A DNA stretch of 64,000 nucleotides from Symsagittifera roscoffensis (GCF_963678635.1 NC_087064.1:24780189-24844188); one strand, 5' to 3'; numbered from the stretch's first letter, positions 34,029-45,494 are shown. Numbers and translations are program-made. The notes: generated from the sequence alone by a model not told the origin.

Positions 34029-34255
34029 AATAACCCATAAGATATAATTCGAATATAGTTTTGAACTGACAAATTTTAAGGGTTTTTTGTAAGAACTATA
34101 GTCAATTATAATCGATTATAAGAGATGATAATCTATTGGAAAATATCACGGTTATAATCAATTTTAAATCCTTTAAACACTTAATTTTGGTAATTATAAT
34201 CAATTATAATTGTCAAAAAATCATCATAATAATCCGTTATAATCGATTATTTACG
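34029..34255. repeat. Palindromic ATTATAATCGATTATAA-rich stretch
   Basis: Repeated AATTATAATCGATTATAAG and related palindromes, as at 31140-31230 and 21960-22020. Confidence 0.55.
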
Positions 34256-34678
34256 ACTAAACTTGGATGCGGCAGGGGACCGGCTTACTAGCTTGCTTGC
34301 CGTATAAAATGCGCCTATTACGGTAATTAGAATTGAATTTTTTTTCCTCACCTTTGCAACTATAACACAAACTGACGTGTCCGCATCAAATTGAGTAACT
34401 ATTTTAAGTGCGCATGCTAAGCGGTACACCTGCAAGTCACTACGCCTCATGACTAGTCAGTAAAATAAGGCTTATTACCAGTTGAACCTTAGTTAGTACT
34501 AACCTCATTTACACTTTATACTCAATACCTATTTGGCAAATGAGATACATGTTTTGATTGTAGTTTTTTCGCTGCGCTCTTTAGTTACTTCATATACTGC
34601 AATCTTGTTTTACTTTGTTAGTACTGATGAAAAGACTGTCAAGCTCTCAAGCGAGATTTTGAAAAATATTAATAAGTA
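34256..34678. other. Intergenic, nothing recognised
   Basis: AT-rich sequence without coding, tRNA or repeat signals that I can identify. Confidence 0.4.
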
Positions 34679-34757
34679 AAAGTGAAAAAGATGGTAATTT
34701 AATAGTAGTGAAAAAGATGGAAACTAACGAGTGAAAAAGATGGTAATTTAATAGTTG
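34679..34757. repeat. Short tandem repeat, about 3 copies
   Basis: AGTGAAAAAGATGG occurs three times, two of them followed by TAATTTAATAGT. Confidence 0.8.
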
Positions 34758-35913
34758 TTCACTAGTACGCGGATTATTTTCACCCGCGTTTGCTTTACCC
34801 TAAAAGAACAGGACTACTTGGTTCAGCGCAAAACTCAGAAAAAACGGATGGTTTCTGGTTTTTCTGAAGTATTTTCTCTGCGAGGACAACTAATTCCGCT
34901 CTCATCAAAAAACATGTTCCTTTTGATTCGTATGCTAAAGTCCACGTAAAAACAGGAATCCGTGTGTATCATTAGTTTCAAGGAGGTTGGTCGCGATAAA
35001 ATCAAACAAGCAGACCAAGACTGCTCGGATCTGAGCAAAATTTTGGACGTATGGAGCAATTAGTCTTAACCTTAAGTCATTGAAGATAGCATCGATAAAA
35101 ACTATGAGAAAAAACTGTAGAAAAATTATTATTTTTACCCACATTGCATGTTGAAAAACTTAAAAAAATAATGGGAAGTGTGAATATAAGGTTAATTTTT
35201 TTCGCTTTTAGGTAAGGCAATAGAAAAAAATCATACAGCTTTTCTGCTTGCTATTTGAAATGGCTAAATCGCATGACTAGCTACCTCGTACGCGCTAGTA
35301 GAAATCGAAGAAGACTACTCGATTCAACGCAAAACCCTAAAATTTACGGACGCACCTTAATGTTTCTGAAATACTCGTTTTTTTGTGAAGCAACTAATTC
35401 CATACAAAATATTTGACTTGCTTCACGTGTTAAGTAACAAATTGTTTTGCATTATGGCAAAAGTTAGACGAGTTAGCTTGCTTTTCTTCGATTTAAAAGT
35501 ATTTTTGAGCCAAAGAAAATTTCTGCACATGCTACGCCATCATGATTTTCTTGATAAAATTTGCGCACCAGTAATCGCAAAATAATCAAATTGACAACGT
35601 TTGAAACTATCATAACTTTGCAAAAAAATCTAAAGAAATTTGAGCTCAGAGCATCAAGATTTTTGATATGGTTTTTAACATCTGGTCACAAACTGCTTAG
35701 TTGCAATTTTAGTTTAGCTGAAGAACAAAGCGGACCGAGAAAAATTATTCTGTCACCTTCTGCGAAAACTGGTAAAAAAAACGCTAAATGCGCGACATGT
35801 TTTTAAAATTTTATCTACACCTAAAAAGTTTGAATAAAGATTTCAATTGATTGAATTTTTCTGTTGCAATCTGCTAAAATAATACAGTGCTGATTTAAAT
35901 TAACCGGACGAAC
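34758..35913. other. Intergenic with a HINE relic
   Basis: CCAAGACTGCTCGGATCTGA at about 35016 resembles the HINE 3' terminus in minus orientation, followed by degenerate sequence and ATGGAGCAAT. TACAGTGCTGATTTAAATTA at 35884 is another copy of a motif found inside the adjacent fold-back. No gene found. Confidence 0.4.
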
Positions 35914-36893
35914 GAAAAATTAAACAAGCAAAATGGTTTCAGGTTACGGTCTTTTTATTTCCTACGGAATAGTTTGAAAAGTTTGTCTTCTTAAGAAAAT
36001 TTTGGTTTTGTCCTATTTTAAAGACAAATAGCATACAGTGCTGATTTAAATTATCCGGACAAAACTAGCTAAACTTGAAATTTAAAACGCGTTTTTCTCA
36101 AATTGGGTTGAGTTTAGGTGAAAACTTATGAAGACAAAACTTGCTTAAGATTTCAGCAGAATTATTATGGTGTAATTTTTTTTGCGAATTTTGGGCCCAA
36201 AATTTTACCCCAAAAATGGGTCATTTTGGTTTTTCTTAGTTTATCAAAACTTACGCCAAAAAATACCCAGTCGATCACAGACACAATTATATCAAAATGA
36301 GCTTCTTACGTAGGCCAACAAATTTTAAGAAGGGTATATTCTCCAAAACATTGTAAAAGTTAATCTATTTTTGTTTGATAAACAAAAAAGGTCGTTTTTA
36401 CTATAAAAAATACCAACTATTTATTTAAAAGCAATTTTTAAATGATTTGCAAACTTTTTTGCAGAATATACTTTTCCTAAAGTTTGTTGGGCTACGTAAG
36501 GAGCTCACTTTGATATGATTACGTCTGTGATCGACTGGGTATTTTTGGCGTAATTTTTGATTAACTAAGAAAAGCCAAAATGACCCATTTTTGGGGTAAA
36601 ATTTTGGGCCTGATTTTTGCAAAACAAATTAGATCATATTATTTCTGCTAAAAACTTAAGCAAGTTTTGTCATCAAAAGTTTCCACCAAAACTCAACCCA
36701 ATTTGAGAAAAACGCGTTTTAAATTTCAACTTTAAGAAATTTTGTCCGTATAATTTAAATCAGCACTGTATGCTATTTGTCTTTAAAATAGGACAAGACC
36801 AAAATTTTCTTAAGATGACAAACTTTTTAAATTATTCCGTAGGAATTAGAAAGACCATAACCTGAAACCATTTTGCTTGTTTAATTTTTCTTT
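35914..36893. mobile_element. 0.98 kb near-perfect fold-back (inverted repeat) element
   Basis: The left arm 35914 to about 36345 and the right arm about 36452-36893 are inverted copies over roughly 430 bases, with a spacer of about 105 bases. Outer ends are GAAAAATTAAACAAGC and its complement. Inside each arm is CAGTGCTGATTTAAATTAT followed by CGGACAAAA or a variant. Single-base differences and small indels show the arms have diverged somewhat. No coding is present. This is a fold-back or large MITE that could form a long hairpin. Confidence 0.85.
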
Positions 36894-36993
36894 TGGAAAA
36901 TGTGTTGTCTGTCTATTACGCCAAATAAACTTTATCTTGTTTCCTGTTTATCTTATTTCAGACTGAACACAAAGGTATTGATTTTGCCAAAGC

Positions 36994-37245
36994 TCATTTT
37001 TTGTTCTCGTTAAGCATGAACTTGTTCTCGGAGCGATTGAAATTATATATATCTTTTTGTTTTTCGATGTTAATTTTTATACAAGCTGAGTTTTTGTCTG
37101 TAAAAAACAAAAAAGAGTCATCCACATACTGAATAATTTGAACCTTGCTTTTTAATGTGTTTTTGAATTCATTCACAAAATGCTTGAAAAAAATTGGATC
37201 AAGCACTGAAGAAATCGGTCTGTAATTGATGGGAAGCACAAGTGA
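36994..37245 (-). pseudogene. Non-LTR reverse transcriptase fragment
   Basis: The frame LPINYRPISSVLDPIFF joins directly to KSKVQIIQYVDDSFLFFTDK. The first block matches the N-YRPIS motif and the second the catalytic Y-x-DD motif of non-LTR RTs, but they are normally more than 100 residues apart. The fragment therefore carries an in-frame internal deletion. Confidence 0.6.
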
Positions 37246-37434
37246 AAATTATTTGATTGGAAATAAATAGAACCGAAAAACGCATTTATTGGATCTCTTT
37301 TTTTCCTATCTTGGAGTAATGTATGTTCCTTTTAGGTCACAGGTGGAGGTTACTGCAGAGACAAACAAAAAAAACGACAAAATAGACTCGAAAGCTAACA
37401 AAAACGAAAAAAAGCTTTGAACACTATAAAATTT

Positions 37435-37500
37435 GCTGCCAACGGGATTAGAACCCACGACCTTCAAGTATAATGCTTTCACAACTGCGACACCACATAA
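37435..37500 (-). repeat. tRNA-like sequence (SINE head or tRNA pseudogene)
   Basis: On the minus strand TGGTGTCGCAGTTG resembles a polymerase III A box, and GTGGGTTCTAATCCCGT (37442-37458) is a near-consensus B box at tRNA-like spacing. The acceptor stem does not close convincingly, so I do not call a functional tRNA. Confidence 0.45.
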
Positions 37501-39539
37501 TTAACCCTTGAATTGTAACCTCATCGCAACGAAAAGAAAAAACACATGCTTTTTAATTGCTTGACAAAATGAGAATTTGAACAGCAGAAAAATACTGAAA
37601 AAAAGAGCTTTTGATGCGTACAAATTCATGCTAGTTGGACCGGAAAAACGAACTCGTAAAGTGTTTGCTTGTGTAATAATCTGGGAAACGAACCCCTGAA
37701 TAAAACTTTTTCGGATATACTTAATGAGAAATGAAACGACTACTTTCGAAGTGTTGAAAACATAGCAAAAACAATTTTTTTTCAAATAACATCATTTTTT
37801 GAGAGAATTCCATTAGGCAGAGTTGTTATATCTGATTGTTATTTGGAATATTCGATACTATCCTGCAGCAAAATTTTGCCCGCGTCGATCGACTTTTTTC
37901 CGAGAGATTAAACGGAAACTGAATATTTTATTTATTCAAAATGTTTTCTTTGTTATGACTTTTGTTCTTAATTTGTTAGTGAACTTACAAAGAAATGTTT
38001 CGAAAACTTTTAAAATAAAAATGTAATTACTAACGGCTTTGTTGTTGCATAAAAGTCGGCAACGTAAACATGAAAAGGAAACATAGAAAAACAGTTATTA
38101 TCCAGACAAAACTTCGAGCTGGTAACACTATGCCTTTCATCATGAGAAGTTCTTCGAACCCGTTGGATTGAGTTGGTGGCATATCTTCGACGAATTTTGA
38201 AACTCACGATTTAAAAAAACTTTTGTAATTTTTTGGTGATATTTAAGCAAAATTGTTTCAAGTCGAGTTCAATAAGTGTTACGAAAGTATAAATATGACT
38301 GTTCTCAATGTTAATACTGGCACTAAACTCTTGTGATAGAAGAGATATTGCACGATAAAACAAATATTTAATTTCTGTTGATTTTTTTTGATCAGTCCTG
38401 TCTGAGCAGGACTTTTCTTGTACGCAGATAATAAAACGTAATAGTTTATTAAAAGCTGAATACAAAATCACTGAAAATAAAAGTAATTAAAACTGAAAAC
38501 AATACAAATATATATACGGATTAGTTTTTGTATACTCTTGTTTTTGTCTCAGGATTCTCATGCCATCATCTTTTGTTCATGCCACCATTTTGCTACGTAT
38601 CAACGTTTACAATAAATTGAATACAACACATACTATATTCGTTTTTTTTTCTTTCAAAAGGAGCCCTTTTAAATGGAGTGAGAAGACTCTGGTCCATTTT
38701 AAATAACAATTCGAGGCTTTGAGATCCAAAAATCATACAGTTTTTTTCACCAAAAAAACTTTTTACTTAATTTTACAAGAATTTGGAGATGCTTTAGAAG
38801 TTCAGTTCATTCAAGAAGTTTTAAATGTAAAAAAACAAGGTCTGTGAGAATATATTAAATGTTACTAGAGAATCAAAATATTTTCACCAAAAAAAACTAA
38901 AATAATTTCATCAAAAACATCTATGCCCGCAAATCGAAACATCAATTCTTCCGATTATTCCAATTATTTTTTTTATAAATGTTGAATGAAATTTCCAGGT
39001 TTGTATGTAAGCGCTAAATTTTTATAATTCAACTTCTAGCACGAAAGTGTTGCACAGTTGATAATGATTAAATTATACTTTTTTAGATATTATAACATAT
39101 TTTCTGGAGAGCTCTGGTGAAGCAAAATGTACTAATAGCTTTTTCGCAAAATATACGCTCTGTTTGTTGCCAAAAATTAAGCTTTTGCACTCCAACCATG
39201 TCACGAATTGGATATAAAAGGAGGTATGGTGCAAGATGGCATATTTTTGTATGACACTCTGGGTAACCCAGAAAATTTCTGTGTGATATCATGTTAAAAC
39301 CTAATGGCCGCCATTGGCTGCCAAAAAATCAAAAATTTGAAATTTAATCTGATTGACTCCAAAAATTACATGTGCCATACAGAAAAATTGAATCTCCTTT
39401 AAAAAAACTCCAGGAAAGCTGGAAGGAAAAAAAATTGTTGACTTCTTTTGTTTTTCTTTATTTCGCTTTTCGCTTTTCTTCAAATATTATAGCCGGAGCC
39501 AGCAACTGGATTTCCTGGTTAAATATAAAACTTACATTA
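37501..39539. other. AT-rich intergenic DNA
   Basis: No coding, tRNA or clear repeat family seen in these 2 kb. Open frames are short and low in complexity. Confidence 0.45.
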
Positions 39540-40500
39540 AATATTAAATGTTAGAAAACTTGAAATTTTAAACCATAAAGTCTGATAATTAATATTACAG
39601 TTAAAATTATCAATGTTTAAACCATAAAATTAATGCATTTCACTGCAAGCTGGCTTTCATATTATCAAATTATAATTTTTCTAAAAAAATTTGTTCAAAC
39701 ATGAAAATGTCTTAATAATAGGAGAGAAAATTAGGTTTTAAAGTTTTTTGGTTTTTCCAAATCGAATATCAAACAATTTATATTAAAAACATCAAAATTT
39801 AAATTAAAAAAAATAATGCATTTTACAATTTTTTGGCATTTTTTTTCTCAATTTTGAGTTTGTTAGCATCTGATAATATGGACGAACAATTTTACGCTGA
39901 TTGCCCAGCAGGTTGTTCACCTAGTTCAATATAAATCAAACATCAGATATCACATGTTAAAAATTGTCAATCTTCAAACCACAAAAATAATAAAAATCAC
40001 CAAATCTGGATTCTATATTATCTTATTTTATTTTTGTTGTTAACTTGCTCAAAACTATAGTTTTCAGGAAAGTTGGACGGAATGTATTCTTTTGTATTTT
40101 TAAAATATTTTCCCTTGTTTTTGCACTTCTTTACTTCAGATTTTGTGGTTGCAACATTCTGCTCTGTTTCCCCAAACAACTGGTTCTCCTAATCAAGAAT
40201 AAACTGGATATAAGGTAATATAAGTTAAAAATTATCAAATTTTGAAACAAAAAACTAATGCCAATCACTGCAAGCTGGCTTCTGTTTTATTGCGTAATAA
40301 GTTTTTTTTTAAATTCCTTGTAAGCTGGCTTCTGTATTATTGTATTATAAGCTTGTTCAATTTTGCTTTTTCAAATTTTTTTTACAAATCGGATATCAAA
40401 TATTACATGGTAGAAACTATCAAAAATTGTAAAAAATTATTGTAATTCACTGAAAGCTAGCTTTTATTTTATCTAATTATTAGTTTTTTTTTCAATTTTG
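39540..40500. repeat. Degenerate dispersed repeats of an AT-rich unit
   Basis: The block TTAAAAATTATCAA, then AAACCA or AAACAA, then AATTCACTGCAAGCTGGCTT and a TATTATC-rich tail recurs in part near 39590, 39955, 40228, 40320 and 40410. This suggests an old tandem array with a unit of 100-350 bases. Confidence 0.5.
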
Positions 40501-41275
40501 CTCAAACTTGAAATTATCAGGAACATTGGAAAAAGAGCGGCGATGAAGTGGATAATCTCCGCCTCTCATTCGAGAGGTGAGATGTTTGTTAAACCCACCA
40601 TGATCCGTGCTCGTTGCTAGAGAACGAAGCATCATTACCCAGACCAGAAAAATAGCCATAAAAATTGCTTGTAGCTTTTAAGCAGAGGCACAACAGTGAT
40701 TCTACGTGATGAGCTGAACAGTTCATTTAATGGTCCTTTACTCTGTGTTCTATCCTCCTAACTAGATATAAGACCAGTTTTCACGTTGTTCGAAGAAAAA
40801 GACGGAAAAAATATAGAGGGGGACACTTTTATAATTTTCGAAGAAAGTGAAGAAACATTTTTTCATTTCTATTTTTTTTATTCAGTCAAGTTTTGGCTAT
40901 CTAAAAGGCAGTTTTTAACGACAATTTTCGAAAAACCTTATTGAGGATATTGATTAATAGAGATCAAAAATAAACAAAAAACTAAAAACTAAATCTCAAT
41001 CTTTTCTTAATTTTCTGGGGATTTAAAATTTGTCCGTTTTGACATGATCCGGACTAATTTATGCGCGCTAAAACTTTTTGATGTATGATGAGAATTTTAC
41101 TCGACTCACTTATGCGTGGTGATCTATTATTGAGTGTTTAATGATACAAAATTGTTTCAATTTTAATTTAAGCCAGCTAATTTGTCGTTTTAATTTCAAA
41201 ATTTGTTCGAAGTTCGAATTTGTCCAAACCTTATAGTTTTACAAAAATTTTTAACCAGTAATTATTCGAGACCAA
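40501..41275. other. Intergenic, nothing firm
   Basis: No gene found. A tRNA-like hairpin near 40570 is discussed among the rejected observations. Confidence 0.4.
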
Positions 41276-41328
41276 TTAAGCGGCAACCGGAACTTTCAGG
41301 ATTTAGCTCTGATATACGAGCAGCCTTG
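41276..41328 (+). mobile_element. HINE-like 3' end fragment
   Basis: AAGCGGCAACCGGAACTTTC, AGGATTTAGCTCTGAT, ATACGAGCAGCCTTG: a diverged 3' terminus of the Helentron-like family. It stops a few bases before the TIR element at 41336. Confidence 0.5.
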
Positions 41329-41335
41329 TTCTGCT

Positions 41336-42565
41336 TCATTACGAGGCCAAACTGTGCACTCGTTAGTCGCACAGTTTTGTGTCTGTATGTTCCTGGATTC
41401 CATAGACAGAACTTTAAACATTTTCCAAAATTTAAGTGGGTTCCAAACAAAAAACATCCGTGGATTCCGCGTACAAATACCTGTAATGGAAATTTTGTCG
41501 GCTCTTTCATTGTGTCGCGGATTCGGTAACAAGCCATTATAGCTAGTTCTGGATTCCGCAACTGTAAGTGGATTCCACAAAATGTAAGTGGAATCCGCAA
41601 ATGCAAGTGGAATCTGCAAATGTAAGTGGAATCGGCAAAATTTGTGAGCGGAATCCTCAAATGCAAGCGGATATCGCAAACTGTAAGTGGGTTCAAAACT
41701 TTGTTTTTTTACTAAACTTGCATATGAACAATTAAAAGCTGGAATTCTTATCTATAACAATACGGAATTTAATGGCAAGGACTTAAAAATTGTCAGCGGA
41801 ATCCACGAAAAAATCTAAAAAGGTTGTTAATTAAATCGGCGGATGTCGACTCTTAGTATTTTGGAAACACAACACCGAATAGGTTCAATATTTGGAGTCA
41901 TTGGGTTGGGAGCGTATGGAAACACAACGCGCAGCAAATCGCCGAATTAGTTCAATATTTGTGATTGCATAAACCCCAAATACTGATAATCTAGTAGACT
42001 CCTACTCTCGTGAATTGAGATCGAAGTTGAAATTGAAGTTGACAGGATTTGAGATCGAAGTTGGGTTGATAGGAATTGAAACCAAACGGTTGGTGTTTCA
42101 ACTGGTTGTTGAATAATTTAGTATTTGAGATAGATTTATCTGGTGACCAGTAATTAAAAGATATAATTTTAAACGCTATACTACATATATACAAATAAGT
42201 AAACGGAATCCGCGAACAAAACGCGGATTCCAATAACAATTTGCGGATACCACTTACAATTTGCGGATTCCGCTTACAGTTGCTGAATCCACAGCAGCTC
42301 AGTTTAACTATACAAATGTCTTGACATTTATTTTTGGATTCTACAAACTGTTCTGGATTTCTCACGTACGGTAGCGAATTACGCAAAATCGCCTACTTTT
42401 GGAGCAATTTTGAGCGGTACAGTGTTTTAGATATTTGTTTGTGGAATCCAAAATAGCGAAGAAATTGAAAGAAAATTAGCAAAGTTGCGGATTCCGCGAC
42501 AATTCTGATTTTGGCCTGTTTTGGAATCCGCTTACAATGCACAGAATGCACAGTTTGGCCTTGTG
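41336..42565. mobile_element. 1.2 kb TIR element (CCAAACTGTG family) with internal GGAATCCGC repeats
   Basis: Starts TCATTACGAGGCCAAACTGT and ends TGCACAGTTTGGCC, matching the short element at 24187. Inside, 41540-41700 holds about eight degenerate copies of an 18-20 base unit (AAGTGGAATCCGCAAATG). The complementary orientation (TTGCGGATTCCGCTTACA) occurs at 42180-42295 and 42475-42540. The element therefore has short-repeat arrays in opposite orientation towards its two ends. No transposase frame is visible. Confidence 0.65.
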
Positions 42566-43399
42566 TTGTTCATGCTAACCAGTTTTTTTTAGCTTGGCTG
42601 GCATGCGCAACGCAACTATGAAGCAAGTTCTAAAAGAAGAACCCTAGAAAAATGAGGATAGAATAAAACTATGTAGTGATTTTATCTGGGCCAAAAATCA
42701 TAAGATGATTAAAGAAAGAATAAATTTCAAGGGAAAAAATCCGATCCTACATATTACCTAATTTGAGAATCATCACACTGAAAAGCAGGTTTAGAAACTC
42801 AGCCTTTCAATTTGAAACAACAATCAGAAGCTTTCGGTAGTTTTGGACGCTAACAACTGCAATTTCTGATTGAAAATATGAATAACGGGCAAATGTAGAG
42901 AGGTCGTGGGCGGAAGAGGTGGGTTGCGGAATGACAAATTTTACAAGTATAACTCTGAAGACAATATTTGTTCGGCTTTTCCAAGTATTTCGCGAGTATT
43001 AACAACATAAAATTAATCAACCCTTGGCTCTTATCCATTCCCCACCCCAAAGTTTCTGTTTTTATAGTTGTTTAACGTGTAATTTTTGTTGAACGCCTAA
43101 TATTACGATGTAAAAAATTTTAAAAAATTTTGTTCAAATTTGTTAAATTGTTCACCTTGCGAATTTTCGTTATATTATGTTAAAATAGTTTTTGGCTCTT
43201 TTCAAGTTTTCCTACCCCCTCGTAAAATTAGAAAATATAAGAGCTGAACAATTGTTCATACAGTAATTAGCATGTAAAAAATTTTTGTAGCACCTAAGTA
43301 CTTGTTCGTACTTTCGTACTTATTTTTATCGTTTAGAACACCAAAAGCAATTTTAAATAGAATCTTATAAAGCAAGTTTTTGAAAAAAAAAAATCAAAA
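42566..43399. other. Intergenic, nothing recognised
   Basis: AT-rich with no coding signal. GAGCC-type motifs begin after about 43190. Confidence 0.4.
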
Positions 43400-44651
43400 G
43401 GGAAAATGGAAAAGAGCCCAATTTTTCAAAGCTGAAATTCAAATGTGGGGGGGGGGTGTAAAAGAGCCCGGCTGCTTTCCACTTTCTCCCCACATTTGAA
43501 CTTCAGTTTTGAGATACCATTTTTACTTTTCATAATTTAGTGAAAATTTTCATAGTGAACATACTAACTATTGTTAACATATTTTTTATTCATACCTTGC
43601 ATCGTAAGATGAAGCATTTACACCTAAAATTACGCAAGAAAACTAAGAAAATTGAAAAATTGAAATGTGGGGAGAAAGTGGAAAAGAGCTAATTAGTGCG
43701 CTTGCAATTGGTACCGGCTCTTTATCCTTTTCCCCACCTCCGATGTTTTAAAAATAGTTTCTTTGTTCGCGTTGTTCGATTTTTACAAAAACTAGTGGCT
43801 CTTTTTCCTTTTCCCTCCAAAGGAAAATTGGCATGCAAACTAACTAGGCCATGGCAAACATATTTGATCTTCATGTTTAAGCTTGTAAAACCCCTCATTA
43901 CACCATAAAATTGATGCTTATGTGAGGTGAGGGGGGAGGGGAGGAAAAAGAGCCAAATTTGTTCTTCATACTTATAACTTTGTAAAACCCTTAGTTACAC
44001 CATAAAAAGGATGATTGTATCATGTGGGGGATAAAAAAGAGCCCTTGCTCCCATAACAATCGGGCAATATGAGCAAAAATTCTGAAAGTACAAACTTGCA
44101 AAGGGGTAGTAGAAAGAGCCAAAAAGTTTAATTTGAACTCCACAAAATCAGGCTCTTCTACCTGTGACTGTTTACCATATAACTGGCTCCTTTTCCTTTT
44201 CCCCTATCTCACATAAGTTTCGGGCTGTATGTTTGGCATACGGACTAATGAGGCCGTGGCAAACATATTTGGTCTTAATAAATAACCTTCTAAAAGGTAC
44301 AAAAAGGTACAAAAAGCCAAAGTACGAAAAGAACTCCTACTTTCAAATTCAATTTTGAAAAGTTTATTTAACGTTGTCATAATGCAATGAAAATTGGCGT
44401 GGTGAACAAACCGACAACTGTGAACAGATTTGTTCTTCATACTTTATAGCGTAACATCACGCATACCCAAAATAACACGTAAAACGGCTCTTTTTCCTTT
44501 TCCCCCCACCTCACACGAGTCCGTATCACACGAGTTCATAACAATCGAATAATGTGAACAAGTTTTTCTTTTGTAAAATTTTGCAGATGGGAAGGAGGAA
44601 AGGAAAAAGAGCCAGGGGGAACTGGAAAAGAGCCAATTCTTGCAACAATCT
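43400..44651. repeat. Cluster of GAGCC-box repeats upstream of LTR
   Basis: Motifs GAAAAAGAGCC and GGCTCTTTTTCCTTTTCCCC alternate about every 80-300 bases, associated with ACTAACTAGGCCATGGCAAA, TAAAACCCTTAGTTACACCA and G-rich stretches. The pieces resemble parts of the LTR that follows, so this looks like an array of degenerate LTR-related sequence. Segment 43977-44591 recurs almost unchanged at 47365-47993. Confidence 0.6.
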
Positions 44652-44697
44652 ACGATCTGACAAACGAACAAAAAAATTACTTATAAAAAATCACAGG

Positions 44698-44750
44698 TGG
44701 GGGGAGGAAAAGAGCCACGGCTCTTTTTCCTTTTCCCTCCCACCTGCAAA
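44698..44750. promoter_or_regulatory. Purine/pyrimidine hairpin in LTR
   Basis: GGTGGGGGGAGGAAAAGAGC then CACGGCTC then TTTTTCCTTTTCCCTCCCACC form an inverted repeat of about 22 bases with G+A on one arm and C+T on the other. A copy is in the 3' LTR at 55517-55566. Role unknown. Confidence 0.6.
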
Positions 44751-45026
44751 TTTTTAAATTTTAAGTTACTGTTCACATTGCCCGATTGTCATGAAAGTTG
44801 ACATGCAGACTAACTAGGCCATGACAAACATATTTGGTTTTCATAGTTAACCTTGTAAAACACTCGTTAGACCATAAAGTTAATGTTTGAGTAAGGTGGG
44901 GGGGGGGAGGAAAAAGAGCCAGAGCCACATGGTTTTTACCAAGTTAAGTTTAGATTACTATAAACCTCTAAAGTTTGTCAAACGGCAATTTCCCCATTCC
45001 AAACACGTTTTTGAAGTGTTAATGCT

Positions 45027-45206
45027 ACATAGCAATAAAGTTGAAAGTATGAAAGTATAGTATAAAGCCAGTATAGTTGCTTAGCAATACCAGCTATATA
45101 GCTCAGTGTATACATAGTGCGTTCCGGGGAGTTCGGCGTGAGTTCAATTCTCAGCTAAGTCGTTTCATTTGAGAAGCCTATTTGAGCCGAACCTGACAGA
45201 ACATAA
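45027..45206 (+). mobile_element. tRNA-like SINE core inside 5' LTR
   Basis: About 180 bases between AATGCT direct repeats (45021-45026 and 45207-45212). Inside, ATATAGCTCAGTGTATA resembles an A box and GTGAGTTCAATTCTC a B box, at tRNA-like distance. The same core is in the 3' LTR at 55846-56025 and in the integrase insertion at 54607-54898. Confidence 0.6.
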
Positions 45207-45476
45207 AATGCTAATATTTTAATCGGTTCCAAATTGGTTTGCAATTGAATTTCTGTTAATTAAACTGCGTGAACTAAGTATGAATTCATTGTAAAAAAAA
45301 CACAAAAATCACACAAATCAGCTCATGAACAAGCCCACTTTTTATTTTGATACGTGTAATGTGGTTGCTAATTCCGTGCAATATAAATTCCTAAAATTCG
45401 CCTTTATTGATTCTCTTGAATTAAACCGATTCTGTTTCCTGTTTTTATTCGAGGTATAAAAAAGGCCAGAATATTT

Positions 45477-45494
45477 TGGTGCCGCGACTGGGGA
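45477..45494 (+). promoter_or_regulatory. Primer-binding-site candidate
   Basis: TGGTGCCGCGACTGGGGA directly follows the 5' LTR and is absent after the 3' LTR. It begins TGG, as expected for complementarity to a tRNA CCA end. I cannot assign the priming tRNA with certainty. Confidence 0.7.

Larger units (their letters stand above)
44652..45476 (+). mobile_element. 5' LTR of Pao/BEL-like retrotransposon
   Basis: Aligns end to end with 55475-56295: starts ACGATCTGACAAA and ends with the block AGAATATTTT just before the primer-binding-site candidate. It contains a strong hairpin at about 44698-44750, a GAGCC-box repeat, a SINE core (45027-45206) and TATAAA-like sequence near the end. Differences between the LTRs are scattered substitutions and small indels, so the insertion is not very young. 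The exact outer boundary is uncertain by a few bases. Confidence 0.78.

Noticed and set aside
35914-36893. Possible CRISPR or microRNA interpretation of the long hairpin
   Set aside because: There are only two arms and no spaced direct repeats, so it is no CRISPR. Arms are far too long for a microRNA precursor. A fold-back element explains it.
40537-40610. tRNA-like hairpin CCTCTCATTCGAGAGG with A-box-like AGTGGATAATC
   Set aside because: An anticodon-arm-like hairpin is present, but there is no good B box and the acceptor arm does not pair, so I do not list it as a tRNA or SINE.
44164-44440. Small frames repeated at 44164/47553 (+) and 44204/47593 (-)
   Set aside because: They recur because a 0.6 kb noncoding repeat is duplicated. 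The sequence is GAGCC-box repeat without coding features.
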